Shown here in pieces: positions 34,153 through 42,797 of a stretch of DNA of 64,000 bases. Under the pieces are notes generated by a model. The model was not told where the DNA came from. It was given only the letters and a program-made list of their open reading frames with translations, and ran no database searches. Position 1 is the first letter of the stretch, and each line of letters opens with the position of its first letter. This stretch comes from Gammaproteobacteria bacterium (GTDB taxonomy: Bacteria; Pseudomonadota; Gammaproteobacteria; Pseudomonadales; Azotimanducaceae): contig JAPOVK010000018.1 in assembly GCA_026708185.1 (NCBI GenBank), positions 91,298 to 155,297 on the forward strand. The letters run 5' to 3'. The position numbers and the translations under genes were made by a program.

Positions 34153-34318
34153 CGTAGCGTCCCGGAACTACAAAGGCAGATCGCACGGGGTTGGGGCCGC
34201 TAGGATCGTTGCAAACGGGAGGATGTGCCGTCAATGAAACAGGCACTTGCGTACACGTCTGGTTCACCGGTAGGTGGAGAGCAACGTCACCGTACTTACG
34301 GGACGGCACACTAGCGCG

Positions 34319-34972
34319 CTACGCGTCCCGGATCGCCCAAAGGCAGCCGCGGCGCATGATCTCCCTGGCCTCTGTCACGTCGAAGTCGGCGGCCACATGG
34401 CCGAGCGAACTGTAGAACACCTTGCCCGCGCCGTAGCGCTTCTTCCACGCGACCGGCATCGTCACGCCGCGCACCCAGTCGATGCCCCAATGTTCGCCCT
34501 GGAACGTGGTCGTCGCCAACACGTCGTTCGAGGGATCGACGTGCATGAAGTACTGCTCGGAGCGCATCGCGAAGTTCTCGAGCCCGGCCACGATCGGGTC
34601 GTCGCTGGCGATGTCCACCTCGTAGTCGATGATGCCGCCGGGGTGGCAGATGAACTGTCCACCGACCATGAACTGGTACTCGACGTTGTTGCGGAACGAG
34701 TCGCCCATGCCCCCATGCCAGCCGGCGCAACCCGTGCCGGACCGGATCGCCTTCAGCAAACCGGCTTCCTGCTCGCGTTCGATCCTGGACATGGTCCACA
34801 CCGGTACCACCAGGTCGACATCGGCCATGAAGGCGTCGTCGGCAAGCGGGTCGAGGTTGTCGCTGACTGTAACGTCGTGTCCCTCGGCACCGAGGAGCTC
34901 GGCACAAATGCCGGCGGTCTGCTCCGGTTCGTGGCCGTTCCAGCCACCCCAAGTGATGAATACGTTTGCCAC
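34319..34972 (-). CDS. ThuA-like (class I glutamine-amidotransferase-like) protein
   Basis: This 217-residue flavodoxin/GATase-like fold contains [15 protein letters not shown] at the start and a central [24 protein letters not shown] block, both typical of ThuA domains. It also has [12 protein letters not shown] and a final YSSLGH. ThuA proteins accompany sugar oxidoreductases, and one is tied to trehalose use; a 3-keto-sugar role has been proposed for the family. The GTG at 34972 is preceded by AGGAGGGAAA. It follows the Gfo/Idh gene by 32 bp. The 166 bp between it and the convergent 33139 gene shows nothing else. Confidence 0.9.
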   Translation of the reverse strand: MANVFITWGGWNGHEPEQTAGICAELLGAEGHDVTVSDNLDPLADDAFMADVDLVVPVWTMSRIEREQEAGLLKAIRSGTGCAGWHGGMGDSFRNNVEYQFMVGGQFICHPGGIIDYEVDIASDDPIVAGLENFAMRSEQYFMHVDPSNDVLATTTFQGEHWGIDWVRGVTMPVAWKKRYGAGKVFYSSLGHVAADFDVTEAREIMRRGCLWAIRDA

Positions 34973-35004
34973 TTTCCCTCCTAGGTGCCTTACCAGGCTG
35001 GGTT

Positions 35005-36096
35005 TCAGTCCAACCGGCCTTCCGTCAAACCCGTCGGTAGCGGGTCCGGGCGCTCGGGTCGACTAGCGATCGTGACGTGTCGGCCCTCGGTCGAGGACTC
35101 CCCGAACGCTGCCATGATCTCGAGAACGTGTTGCGCCAACTCGCCGTCGCAACGATGCGGGCGACCCGTGCGGATTCCCACGCACATGTCCGCCAGCCCG
35201 ATGCTCCGCATATTCGCCGTGTAGCCGTGCGTCAGGGGGCGTTCCTCCCACTCGCGCCCGTTGGAGACGCGCACAAGACCGCCGAAACCGTTGGGGTCCG
35301 GCGACGAGAGGCTCGCGTCGACCCCGTGGATCTCGATGAACCGGTTGGAGTGCAGTCGGACATCGAAACTCATCACCACCGTCACGACGCAGCCGTTGTG
35401 GAATTCCAGCGTCCCGGCCGCGTGCGTATCGACGGTCACGTCGATGGTCTCCCCCGCGCGGGCCTCGGACGTGGCCACCCGCTTGTCGCGGCCGCGCGCG
35501 GTAATCGCGGCAACCCGGCGCACCGGCCCGAGCACGTGCACGAGCGCCGTCAGGTAGTAAGGCCCCATGTCGAACAGCGGACCGCCGCCGGGCTGGTAGT
35601 AGAACGCGGGATTTGGATGCCAAGCCTCGACCCCCGGTCCCATCATGAACGCCGTCCCGGCGACGGGCTTGCCGACCGCCCCGCCGTCGATCAACTGCCG
35701 CACCGTTTGGTGTCCGCCGCCGAGGAACGTATCCGGCGCACAGCCGACGCGCAGGCCGCCCGCGGCAGCAGCGGCCAGCACGCTTCGGCCCTCGGCGACG
35801 TCAAGCCCGAACGGCTTCTCGCAATACGCGTGCTTGCCGGCCGCTAGGGCCGCGAGATTGACTTCCCCGTGCGCCGCGGGAATCGTGAGATTGAGGACCA
35901 CGTCCACATCATCGCGGGCAAGCAGCGCATCGACTGGCATGGCGGGCACGCCGAAGGTGTCTTCTGTCCGCTGGGCGGCGGCCGGGTCAATGTCCGCGCA
36001 GGCGACGAACTTCAGCACGTCGAAGGTCGCCGCGGCGCGTAGATAGGCACCACTGATGGTACCGCAGCCGATCACGCCGATGCCGACAGGTTCCAT
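35005..36096 (-). CDS. Gfo/Idh/MocA-family oxidoreductase (second copy)
   Basis: This 363-residue protein has a Rossmann motif [13 protein letters not shown] and [11 protein letters not shown] with the catalytic Lys. It also has a [24 protein letters not shown] segment common in the sugar and cyclitol dehydrogenases. It is likely cotranscribed with DUF2277 upstream and ThuA downstream. GGAGGTGGGAGAGCC lies before the ATG. The substrate is unknown. Confidence 0.92.
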   Translation of the reverse strand: MEPVGIGVIGCGTISGAYLRAAATFDVLKFVACADIDPAAAQRTEDTFGVPAMPVDALLARDDVDVVLNLTIPAAHGEVNLAALAAGKHAYCEKPFGLDVAEGRSVLAAAAAGGLRVGCAPDTFLGGGHQTVRQLIDGGAVGKPVAGTAFMMGPGVEAWHPNPAFYYQPGGGPLFDMGPYYLTALVHVLGPVRRVAAITARGRDKRVATSEARAGETIDVTVDTHAAGTLEFHNGCVVTVVMSFDVRLHSNRFIEIHGVDASLSSPDPNGFGGLVRVSNGREWEERPLTHGYTANMRSIGLADMCVGIRTGRPHRCDGELAQHVLEIMAAFGESSTEGRHVTIASRPERPDPLPTGLTEGRLD

Positions 36097-36130
36097 GGCT
36101 CTCCCACCTCCAAATCGCTGGCCGAGTCCC

Positions 36131-36406
36131 TCAAGCCCGAGCGGCCATCCGGCGCTCGAAGCGCGCGCGTCGCTTGGCCGCCTCCACGTCGCGGTCCTTT
36201 GGCGCCGCCGTCGTCGTCAGGCCCGCGAGCAGGTCTCGCGAGACCGCGGCGATGGCGAGAACGGCGTCCTCGAAGACAGCCTCGTTGGCCGCCGACGGCT
36301 TGCTGAATCCAGAGATCTTGCGGACGTATTGGCGAGCGGCGTCGAGCACTTCGGTGTCACTGGCGGGCGGCTCGAAATTGAACAACGGCCGGATGTTGCG
36401 GCACAT
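36131..36406 (-). CDS. DUF2277 small conserved protein
   Basis: This 91-residue protein begins MCRNIRPLFNFEPPAS and contains YVRKISGFSKPSAANEAVFEDAV, matching DUF2277 over its whole length. The C-terminus is Arg-rich (DRDVEAAKRRARFERR). Function is unknown. AGGAGG precedes the ATG, and the gene is packed between the upstream small gene and the Gfo/Idh gene. Confidence 0.9.
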   Translation of the reverse strand: MCRNIRPLFNFEPPASDTEVLDAARQYVRKISGFSKPSAANEAVFEDAVLAIAAVSRDLLAGLTTTAAPKDRDVEAAKRRARFERRMAARA

Positions 36407-36441
36407 GGGGCCTCCTGGGTTCCTTGCGGGATCGTCGCCGG

Positions 36442-36717
36442 CTAGGGATGCTCGTGGAGCACCACGCGATCGTAGATCGCCGTCACGTGACGGAAATCCA
36501 AGAGCAGCGAATGGGACACATGCTGACTCGGATCATGCAGGTGGTACTTGAACCGCGTCTGCTCCCCACCTTGCAGGAACGCATCGTAGTCCTTGGTCAA
36601 TTCGCGCACGTCGCTGATGATCTCGGTGCTCCACGTTGCCCGGAAAGGGCCGAGCATGGCACCACCCTCGAGCGCGATGGTGATCTCGTGGTTGGTCAGT
36701 CGTCGGTCGTCGCTCAC
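36442..36717 (-). CDS. Small uncharacterised protein
   Basis: This 91-residue protein starts at GTG 36717 (SDDRRLTNHEITIALEGGAMLG) after a G-rich CGGCGGGGCGGGC. It is mixed alpha/beta with many His residues near the C-terminus and no known motif I can name. The in-frame open reading extends upstream to 36885 but crosses a dispersed repeat, so I reject the longer start. It is 35 bp upstream of DUF2277 and divergent from the VOC gene. Confidence 0.6.
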   Translation of the reverse strand: MSDDRRLTNHEITIALEGGAMLGPFRATWSTEIISDVRELTKDYDAFLQGGEQTRFKYHLHDPSQHVSHSLLLDFRHVTAIYDRVVLHEHP

Positions 36718-36779
36718 GCCCGCCCCGCCGCCGTTCTCGAATTGGGGTTGAGCATAACAGTTGGACCGGGCTCCTGACG

Positions 36780-36812
36780 CTGCGTCGGACCGCTTGCGGT
36801 TCGCGGGATCGC
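36780..36812 (-). repeat. Inverted core copy of the ~100-bp dispersed repeat
   Basis: Read on the minus strand, this contains GAACCGCAAGCGG within the same GCGATC...CGACGC context as the copies at 21695-21793 and 52284-52382. The outer ends of the longer element are not recognisable here. It lies in the divergent gap between the small gene and the VOC gene. Confidence 0.6.
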
Positions 36813-36934
36813 AATCAGCGACGGGCCAGGAGTTCCTCAAGGGTCGGGACCTACCGTATGATCCACCGCCCACGTATTCGACCAACGCGAACCGTCGGTA
36901 CGCTTACACGACCTCAAGATTCAAGGAGAAGCAC

Positions 36935-37321
36935 ATGACACTGTCCGCATTCGATCACCTCGTTGTCCGCGTCGGCGATCTTGACGAGGGCATCGCCACC
37001 TACCGCGACACGCTGGGACTGGAACTCGACCGCACCGACGAGAGCGAGGCGCTCGGCATCAAGCAGGCGTTCTTCAACCTGCCGGGAGGCGGCTTCATCG
37101 AGGTGGTTGCGCCCACGGACGCGCAGTCGGCGGTCGGTCAGGCGCTTGACCGGCGGGGCGAAGGCATCCACACGGTGGCGTTCGCCGTGGACGACTTGGA
37201 TGCAACCTGTGCGACGCTCAAAGCCAACGGCGCGCGACTGATCGGCGAGGGCGCGCCGACGGTTTTCGTGCACCCGAAGTCCACGCACGGGTTACTGCTG
37301 CAACTCTCGGAGAAGTCGTAG
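36935..37321 (+). CDS. VOC-superfamily protein, methylmalonyl-CoA-epimerase-like
   Basis: This 128-residue protein has the paired beta-alpha-beta-beta-beta modules of glyoxalase/VOC proteins: FDHLVVRVGDLDEGIATYRDTLGLEL in the first and GEGIHTVAFAVDDLDATCATLKANGARLI in the second. FIEVVAP and the LLLQL end supply the usual metal-ligand strands. The length and spacing resemble methylmalonyl-CoA epimerase or simple dioxygenases. ATG 36935 is preceded by AAGGAGAAGCAC. It is convergent with the membrane protein gene that follows. Confidence 0.85.
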   Translation: MTLSAFDHLVVRVGDLDEGIATYRDTLGLELDRTDESEALGIKQAFFNLPGGGFIEVVAPTDAQSAVGQALDRRGEGIHTVAFAVDDLDATCATLKANGARLIGEGAPTVFVHPKSTHGLLLQLSEKS

Positions 37322-37336
37322 CGCCCGGATCCGCTC

Positions 37337-37735
37337 TCAATCGGCACCAGCTGTCCGGGACTGCGCGTCCCGGGCAGCGGCGAACCAGCGCCTGGAGGCC
37401 GGCATCAGCAACGTCCCGAGCGCGACGAGAGCCAACGCCTTGGCCACCACATCTCCCTTGGACATCCCGGCTAGCGCGTCCGCCAGCGACGGCGCATTGA
37501 TACACCCCCAGGCGAACACCACGAATATAGCCACGATCGCGGTGCGGACCCAGCCGCCCCCCGCGTAGGCGGACCACGCCAGGAACGTCCACAGCACGAC
37601 GAAAAAGACCCGCGCACCGTTGCTCTCCACCGCATCTAGGCCGAGCGCCCACATCAGCAGCAGCATGACGGCACCGCCGAGCAATATGGCGGAGCCAACC
37701 ACCACCGCGGGCGGTCTCGTCGGAAGGGCGTCCAT
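37337..37735 (-). CDS. Small membrane protein of unknown family
   Basis: This 132-residue protein has about four hydrophobic segments: residues 10-32, 42-57, 62-80 and 95-112. No family motif is recognised. It may be the last gene of the operon starting at the TonB-C lipoprotein gene, lying 57 bp after the nucleoside hydrolase. It may equally stand alone. Confidence 0.65.
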   Translation of the reverse strand: MDALPTRPPAVVVGSAILLGGAVMLLLMWALGLDAVESNGARVFFVVLWTFLAWSAYAGGGWVRTAIVAIFVVFAWGCINAPSLADALAGMSKGDVVAKALALVALGTLLMPASRRWFAAARDAQSRTAGAD

Positions 37736-37792
37736 GCTTCGAGTATGGTCAGCGTGCGGGGGCGGCGCAATAGGCCTCGTCCGGGGACGCCC

Positions 37793-38743
37793 CTAGCGTT
37801 CGCCTGGCGCCCCGCCGCTCGGCGGCGTAAGCATCAGATCGTCGATCAGGCGTACATAAATGTCGGTCTCGCGCGTCGGGACGACGTGCATGCGCCAGCC
37901 GGGGCGCAAGTCCCACAGGTAGCCATTGCGCAACCTCCCCTGCCCCGACTCGACGACCTCGAATAGGCCGCTTGGCCCGCGCACGCCGGACAGCACCGCG
38001 ACCTGGTCCCAACTCGAACGCCCCCGGTAGGCGCCCCGGAACCAGCGGAAGTAGGCTTCCCGCACGGGGTTTGCGGCAGGGGCGTCGGCAAGCACGGCCC
38101 CGGTGCGCACGCCGCCGCCGAAGTCGGAGACTACCAGCGGCGTCGGCCAGTTCTCGATGACGAAGGCGCTGTCGCCGACCAACCCGTGGCGCACGAAGTT
38201 GAAGCCGTCGTCGCGCAGGCCACCCATGACGACGAGGCAGCGCACCTTGCGGGCGGTAAGCGACTGTTCCGCGCGCAGGAGGTCCGCCAGGTTGTTCAGG
38301 AACCCGACGCTGATGATGGTCACCGATGCGTCCTGCTGTTCGGCGAGCACGGTCCGGTAGACGTCGAGGGCACTCGGTGCGGTCGCGGCGGTCGCCGCGT
38401 GGGGGAAGGTCGCCAAACTTGCCAAGTACCGCGACGCATCTGGACTCGCCAGTTCGCCCGTGAACGCTCCGATCGGCACCGTGCGCCCGTACCAGGTGTT
38501 GATCGCGTCGATCGCCGCCACGCCGTCCTCGTGCACCTCGTTGTAGTTGACCGCGAGCAGTTCCGCTTCACCACGGTCGGCGAGTGCGTGCAGCGCGGCC
38601 AGCGCACCGACGTCGTCGACATCCAGCGTCATGTCCGTGTCGTAGAGGACCTTTGCAGGTTGCATCGAACAGTCGGCTGCCGAGCGCGAATCAGCCGCCA
38701 CGGGAGCGGCAACCAGCAAGCCGACTAGGGATAACCGCCACAC
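37793..38743 (-). CDS. Exported nucleoside-hydrolase-like protein
   Basis: The catalytic domain opens with LYDTDMTLDVDDVGALAALHALA, the calcium-binding D-T-D-x3-D-x-D-D of inosine-uridine nucleoside hydrolases. VRCLVVMGGL and other fold elements follow. It hydrolyses N-glycosidic bonds of nucleosides or related ribosides. GTG 38743 gives an export signal (LSLVGLLVAAPVAA), suggesting a periplasmic location, unusual for a nucleoside hydrolase. It starts five bases after the upstream MDR stop. An open frame continues upstream but overlaps that gene. Confidence 0.85.
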   Translation of the reverse strand: MWRLSLVGLLVAAPVAADSRSAADCSMQPAKVLYDTDMTLDVDDVGALAALHALADRGEAELLAVNYNEVHEDGVAAIDAINTWYGRTVPIGAFTGELASPDASRYLASLATFPHAATAATAPSALDVYRTVLAEQQDASVTIISVGFLNNLADLLRAEQSLTARKVRCLVVMGGLRDDGFNFVRHGLVGDSAFVIENWPTPLVVSDFGGGVRTGAVLADAPAANPVREAYFRWFRGAYRGRSSWDQVAVLSGVRGPSGLFEVVESGQGRLRNGYLWDLRPGWRMHVVPTRETDIYVRLIDDLMLTPPSGGAPGER

Positions 38744-38748
38744 GAGGT

Positions 38749-39846
38749 TCAGGCAATGATGTTGCCGGTTCGGTCCGACGCCGACGATCCGGACATCGTC
38801 GGATCGTCGGCCACGCGCACGAGAGTCTTGCCGAAATTGCCACCGACGAGCATGGCATGGAACGCCGTCGGCGCCTGTTCGAGACCTACCCAGATGTCCT
38901 CCCTGTATTTCACCCGGTGGTCCTTGAGCCAGTCCGTCATCTCCGCCAGGAACCGGTCTTGGTGTTCGGCGACGTAGTTGCGCACGAACAGGCGGTGAAC
39001 CATGACATCCTGGCGCTCGAAATAGGGGCCGCCAGTCTCGGTCCATACTTCGGCCGGGTTCCTGCCGCCGACGTTGCCGTACTGCGAGACCATGCCGCAG
39101 AGACTGATCCGCGAGCGCCGATTCAACAGCGGCAGGACGCCTTCGAAGACCGCGCCGCCGACATTCTCGAAGTAGATGTCGACGCCATCCGGACACGCCG
39201 TGCGCAAATGGTCTCGGTAATCCGGCGAACGGTAGCTGACGCAAGCATCGAAGCCGAGGTCGCGGGTGACGAAGTCGCACTTTTCGCGACGTCCGGCGAT
39301 TCCGACTACGCGACAGCCATGCAACTTCGCGATTTGCCCCGCGGCCTGGCCGACTCCACCCGACGCCGCCGACACCACGACGGTCTCCCCCGCCCGCGGT
39401 CGGCATTGCACGACGACGCCGGCGTATGCCGTCAGGCCGAGCATGCCAAGGATGCCCACGGCGGTGGAGATCGGCGCCACTCCAGGGTCGAGCTTGCGCG
39501 GCGCCATGTAGTCGAATACGTCCACGCCGCGTCCGGTCAAGCCGTGGCATTGCCAGCCGTTGGTGTTGAACACGTAATCGCCCGGCGCATAGTCGGCAAG
39601 CCGGCTGTCGAGCACGTGTGAGACCGTCCGGCCGTGGCAGACGTCGCCGACCTTCTCGACGCCGCCGCGCCGCCGGCCCCACTGGTAGGGGTCCAGCGAC
39701 AGGTAGATCGTGCGCGTCAGCATCTGCCCCGGGCCGGGCACGGGCATGGGTTCCTCGGTTCGGACGAAATCGCCTTGCGTGGGCAGCCCCGCTGCCGGCG
39801 TGCGTGCCAACCGCCAGGCAAAGCCGTCGTGCTCGGCGTTGGTCAC
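38749..39846 (-). CDS. MDR-family NADP-dependent oxidoreductase (CurA/PTGR-like)
   Basis: This 365-residue zinc-less medium-chain reductase has SLDPYQWGRR in the N-terminal domain, VSAASGGVGQAAGQIAKLHGCRVVGIAG for NADP(H), YFENVGG, and a C-terminal G(N)FGKTLVRV. This matches leukotriene-B4-dehydrogenase/curcumin-reductase relatives that reduce enone double bonds. GTG 39846 overlaps the TonB-C stop as GTGA. The nucleoside hydrolase follows. Confidence 0.9.
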   Translation of the reverse strand: MTNAEHDGFAWRLARTPAAGLPTQGDFVRTEEPMPVPGPGQMLTRTIYLSLDPYQWGRRRGGVEKVGDVCHGRTVSHVLDSRLADYAPGDYVFNTNGWQCHGLTGRGVDVFDYMAPRKLDPGVAPISTAVGILGMLGLTAYAGVVVQCRPRAGETVVVSAASGGVGQAAGQIAKLHGCRVVGIAGRREKCDFVTRDLGFDACVSYRSPDYRDHLRTACPDGVDIYFENVGGAVFEGVLPLLNRRSRISLCGMVSQYGNVGGRNPAEVWTETGGPYFERQDVMVHRLFVRNYVAEHQDRFLAEMTDWLKDHRVKYREDIWVGLEQAPTAFHAMLVGGNFGKTLVRVADDPTMSGSSASDRTGNIIA

Positions 39847-40256
39847 TCGGGCACGGCCACCGGGCGGTCGTACCGGTCCGTATCGCCAAGCTGAAACCGG
39901 ACCTCGCTAACCCGCGCCAGCGCGGCGACGAATTCGCCGTCCTCGACCGCCGGTTGGAATCGCCACGACCGCACGAATGCCAATGCCGCCTCGTCGAACA
40001 CGCCAACGGGATCGGCGGCGTCAACGCGGGCATTGACGACCCGGCCCTCGACGGTCACGTCGTAACGTACGCGGACGACGCCCTCGACGCCTGCGGCGCG
40101 GGCCTGGTCCGGATACACGAGGTCCGCACCGCTCAGCAACTGCAAGGGCCGGGACGCACCCGCGCAGCCGGCCGCCGTCAAGACGATCACCGCCGCCAAG
40201 GCGACCGCGACCCCGGCCCCAATGCCTGGCCGGCCTCCCGTCCTGCTTCTGTTCAT
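39843..40256 (-). CDS. Lipoprotein with TonB C-terminal domain
   Basis: This 137-residue protein has a lipoprotein signal with LTAAGC and one TonB-C domain: YPDQARAAGVEGVVRVRYDVTVEGRVVNARV, then FDEAALAFVRSWRFQPAV. The proline-rich periplasmic spacer of true TonB is absent, so it may act as a short envelope lipoprotein and not as an energy transducer. ATG 40256 was chosen over GTG 40268. It is divergent from the exported propeller protein with a 186-bp gap that holds the promoters. Confidence 0.85.
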   Translation of the reverse strand: MNRSRTGGRPGIGAGVAVALAAVIVLTAAGCAGASRPLQLLSGADLVYPDQARAAGVEGVVRVRYDVTVEGRVVNARVDAADPVGVFDEAALAFVRSWRFQPAVEDGEFVAALARVSEVRFQLGDTDRYDRPVAVPE

Positions 40257-40442
40257 CACGGGCCCCACGGTCGTCTCAGCATACTTTGCAGGGTCTCAGA
40301 CCGCCATGATGGCCGCCCGGTCACCGGCATTACGCAGGGTTTCGAGTTGACGCGACACGGACGCGTCGGAACGCGACGCCGATGTTGACCGCTCCGGGCC
40401 AGCGCGCTTCGCTGCCGATGGAGTGATGCGATTGAGACAAAC

Positions 40443-42797
40443 GTGGCCCGGGCACGAACTTGGTATATCTGGGGGCCGACAGGTGTCGCCTTGGCGGCGG
40501 GGGCACTGCTGCAAATCGGATTGGGGCTCGACAGCCCGCGCGACCACGCGAGCACCGTGCTCAGCCACGATCCCCAGCCGGTTCGCCAAAGCGGAACCGC
40601 AATCCCCGCACGGACCGTCACCGGGCCGGCACCCACCACTGAGATCATGGGCGCCACCGGCCACGTGCTCGTTCGACGTGGCGAGAACACCGACCCGGTA
40701 CGGTATCGGTGGGTCGCCCCTGCCGGTGTCGAGCGCATCCGATTCGAGGTCACCGAGCCGTCCCTTGCCGTGGCGGCCTACGCCTTGGACTCTCGTCTGG
40801 TCTCGGGCGTTCCGGCAGCCTCCATCGCGTTCCCCGTTCGCTCGGGCGCCGAATACTGGATCGAGGCGCGCCGGACGGATGCCGCGCTCGCCGGCGAGGC
40901 CTTGCGATGGCAACCCGACAACAGCCTCCGCCGGGTCCGCAACGACGATGTTGCCGACGCCGACGCCATCGCCGGCTTCGAGACCAACTCTCACTTCGGC
41001 TTCATCGATCCAAACGCCGCCACCGTCGAGCCGAGGGAGCCGATGGCGAGCGGGGTGAGAACGGCTTGGTGGGCTTGGACGGCGCCGTCGACGGCGCGAT
41101 ATGCCTGGCAGGTGACGGCCATGATCCCGCACCCGCTGGCCCTCGCCGTCTTCAGCGACCGCGAGGAGGTCAGACTGATCGACCGCAGCGCCGCGAATCG
41201 CCTTGACGGCCGGCAACTGGTCTTCGATGCGATCGCCGGCACGCGCTACCTCATTGCCGTCGGGCTCCACGCGACCGACGCCGTGGCCGCGATCCCAGCC
41301 GGTCCGATCGTGTTCGCCTGGGGTCCGACACCAGCGAACGACGACCGTGGTTTCGCCGAGCCGCTGACGGGCGCATCCGGCTCGGTGCCCGGGTCGACCG
41401 AATTCGCCACGATGCAGCCCGGCGAACAGGCCGCACCGGGTGGCCAAGCATCGGTGTGGTGGCGTTGGCGCGCGCCGCGGACACAGTGGTATCGATTCGC
41501 CCTGGACGATACCGACGCTGGGACGATCACCGTGTATCCGGCACGCCCGGGCGATGCCGCCGGGCCGCCCCTTGCGGTCAGCCGCGCGACGCCGACACCA
41601 GTTGCCGTTTTCGAAGCCACGGCCGGGGAGACCTATGCGGTGCGCGTGGCCCACCACCCCTTGAGCGTAGAGCGGCGGTTCAGGCTGTCCTGGGACCCAG
41701 ATGCACGTCCTGCGTGGTTGCGCTTCCGCGGTATCGCCGGTGGTTTGGACGCGTCCGGAGTGGGCATGATCGCAGCGGGAGGTCCCGACCGGATCGCCTT
41801 CAACAGCAACGGCAAGGAGATGTATGTCGCGACCGAGGCCGGTTTGGCCGTCTACGATCGCGGTCCGTCAGGCCGACTGTCCCATCGCCGTACCATCGCC
41901 GGCGTGGATCGCGACACGCGCCTGTTCTTCGATGCGCAGACCGGGTCGCTGATCGCCGTGTCATGCAACGCCTTGCGCAAGTTCGCAGCCGGCGCGTCCG
42001 GCCAAGCTCTGACCGCCCCGCAAACGATCGCCGGACGCATCCCATGTACCAGCCGGCAACTCGCTGCCGCGACGCTGCTCAGGGATGCGACGGGGTCGTT
42101 CGTCCACTTCGCCGGACCCCTGGGCATCGCCACGCTTCGCTTCAACCGGGACCGGTCCGTGCTGGCGTTCATGCGCGGCACGCCCGTCGAAGGCGTGGTC
42201 GCGGCAACACTCGGCGTGGACGACGCCTTCCTCTACGCAGCCACCGAGGACGGTCTGCACGTGTTCGCGAGAGACCGCAACACCGGCGTACTCACTGCAC
42301 GTGGCCAAGTGCAGCCGAACGCCACCGACGGGGCCGCGCCGATCCGCCTTCTCAAGAGCGCCCGCTCGGGCGGACACCTGTTTGCCCTTACCCAAGACCG
42401 GCGCGTACGCGCGTACGGCCTGACGGTCCCGGAAATGCCGGTTTTGATTGCGGAAACCCTACCGATCCACGGTGCCGCCGGGACGCGCCGTGGCTCGGAG
42501 GCACCGTTACCGGGAACCCGGCAACGGCAGACGCCCTGCAGCTTCATGGGCGTTCGCGCCGACGGCATCACCGCGGACGTCCTCTGCGCCGACATGGCCT
42601 TCAGCACGCGGTTGCTGTTGAACCGCCGCACCGTGCGCTGGGAAGACATCCTGCATCCCGGCGGGATCGACGCATTCGGCAGCAGCCTTCCGCATTTCCG
42701 GCTCGGCCAAGGCATCGCGGTAAGTCCCGACGACCGGCACATCTACGCTACCCAGCCCGGGCAACTGCTCCTCTTCGAACGACCTGGCCAATCCTAG
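40443..42797 (+). CDS. Exported protein with two WW-AP beta domains and a beta-propeller-like C-terminus
   Basis: This 784-residue protein has an N-terminal membrane/export segment at about 10-30. Two beta-rich modules follow, each with a W-W-x-W-x-A-P motif (TAWWAWTAP near 206, SVWWRWRAP near 337), like pre-peptidase C-terminal-type domains. From about 455, propeller-blade repeats appear (MYVATEAGLAVYDRGPSGRLS, LYAATEDGLHVFARDRNTGVL and the last HIYATQPGQLLLFER), as in lactonase-type propellers. Enzymatic activity is not evident. GTG 40443 lacks a clear ribosome-binding site. The stop overlaps the next convergent stop as CTAG. Confidence 0.7.
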   Translation: MARARTWYIWGPTGVALAAGALLQIGLGLDSPRDHASTVLSHDPQPVRQSGTAIPARTVTGPAPTTEIMGATGHVLVRRGENTDPVRYRWVAPAGVERIRFEVTEPSLAVAAYALDSRLVSGVPAASIAFPVRSGAEYWIEARRTDAALAGEALRWQPDNSLRRVRNDDVADADAIAGFETNSHFGFIDPNAATVEPREPMASGVRTAWWAWTAPSTARYAWQVTAMIPHPLALAVFSDREEVRLIDRSAANRLDGRQLVFDAIAGTRYLIAVGLHATDAVAAIPAGPIVFAWGPTPANDDRGFAEPLTGASGSVPGSTEFATMQPGEQAAPGGQASVWWRWRAPRTQWYRFALDDTDAGTITVYPARPGDAAGPPLAVSRATPTPVAVFEATAGETYAVRVAHHPLSVERRFRLSWDPDARPAWLRFRGIAGGLDASGVGMIAAGGPDRIAFNSNGKEMYVATEAGLAVYDRGPSGRLSHRRTIAGVDRDTRLFFDAQTGSLIAVSCNALRKFAAGASGQALTAPQTIAGRIPCTSRQLAAATLLRDATGSFVHFAGPLGIATLRFNRDRSVLAFMRGTPVEGVVAATLGVDDAFLYAATEDGLHVFARDRNTGVLTARGQVQPNATDGAAPIRLLKSARSGGHLFALTQDRRVRAYGLTVPEMPVLIAETLPIHGAAGTRRGSEAPLPGTRQRQTPCSFMGVRADGITADVLCADMAFSTRLLLNRRTVRWEDILHPGGIDAFGSSLPHFRLGQGIAVSPDDRHIYATQPGQLLLFERPGQS

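Noticed and set aside
38744..40033. N-terminal extension of the nucleoside hydrolase frame
   Set aside because: The upstream part overlaps the MDR reductase in another frame and has no domain; GTG 38743 gives a sound signal peptide.
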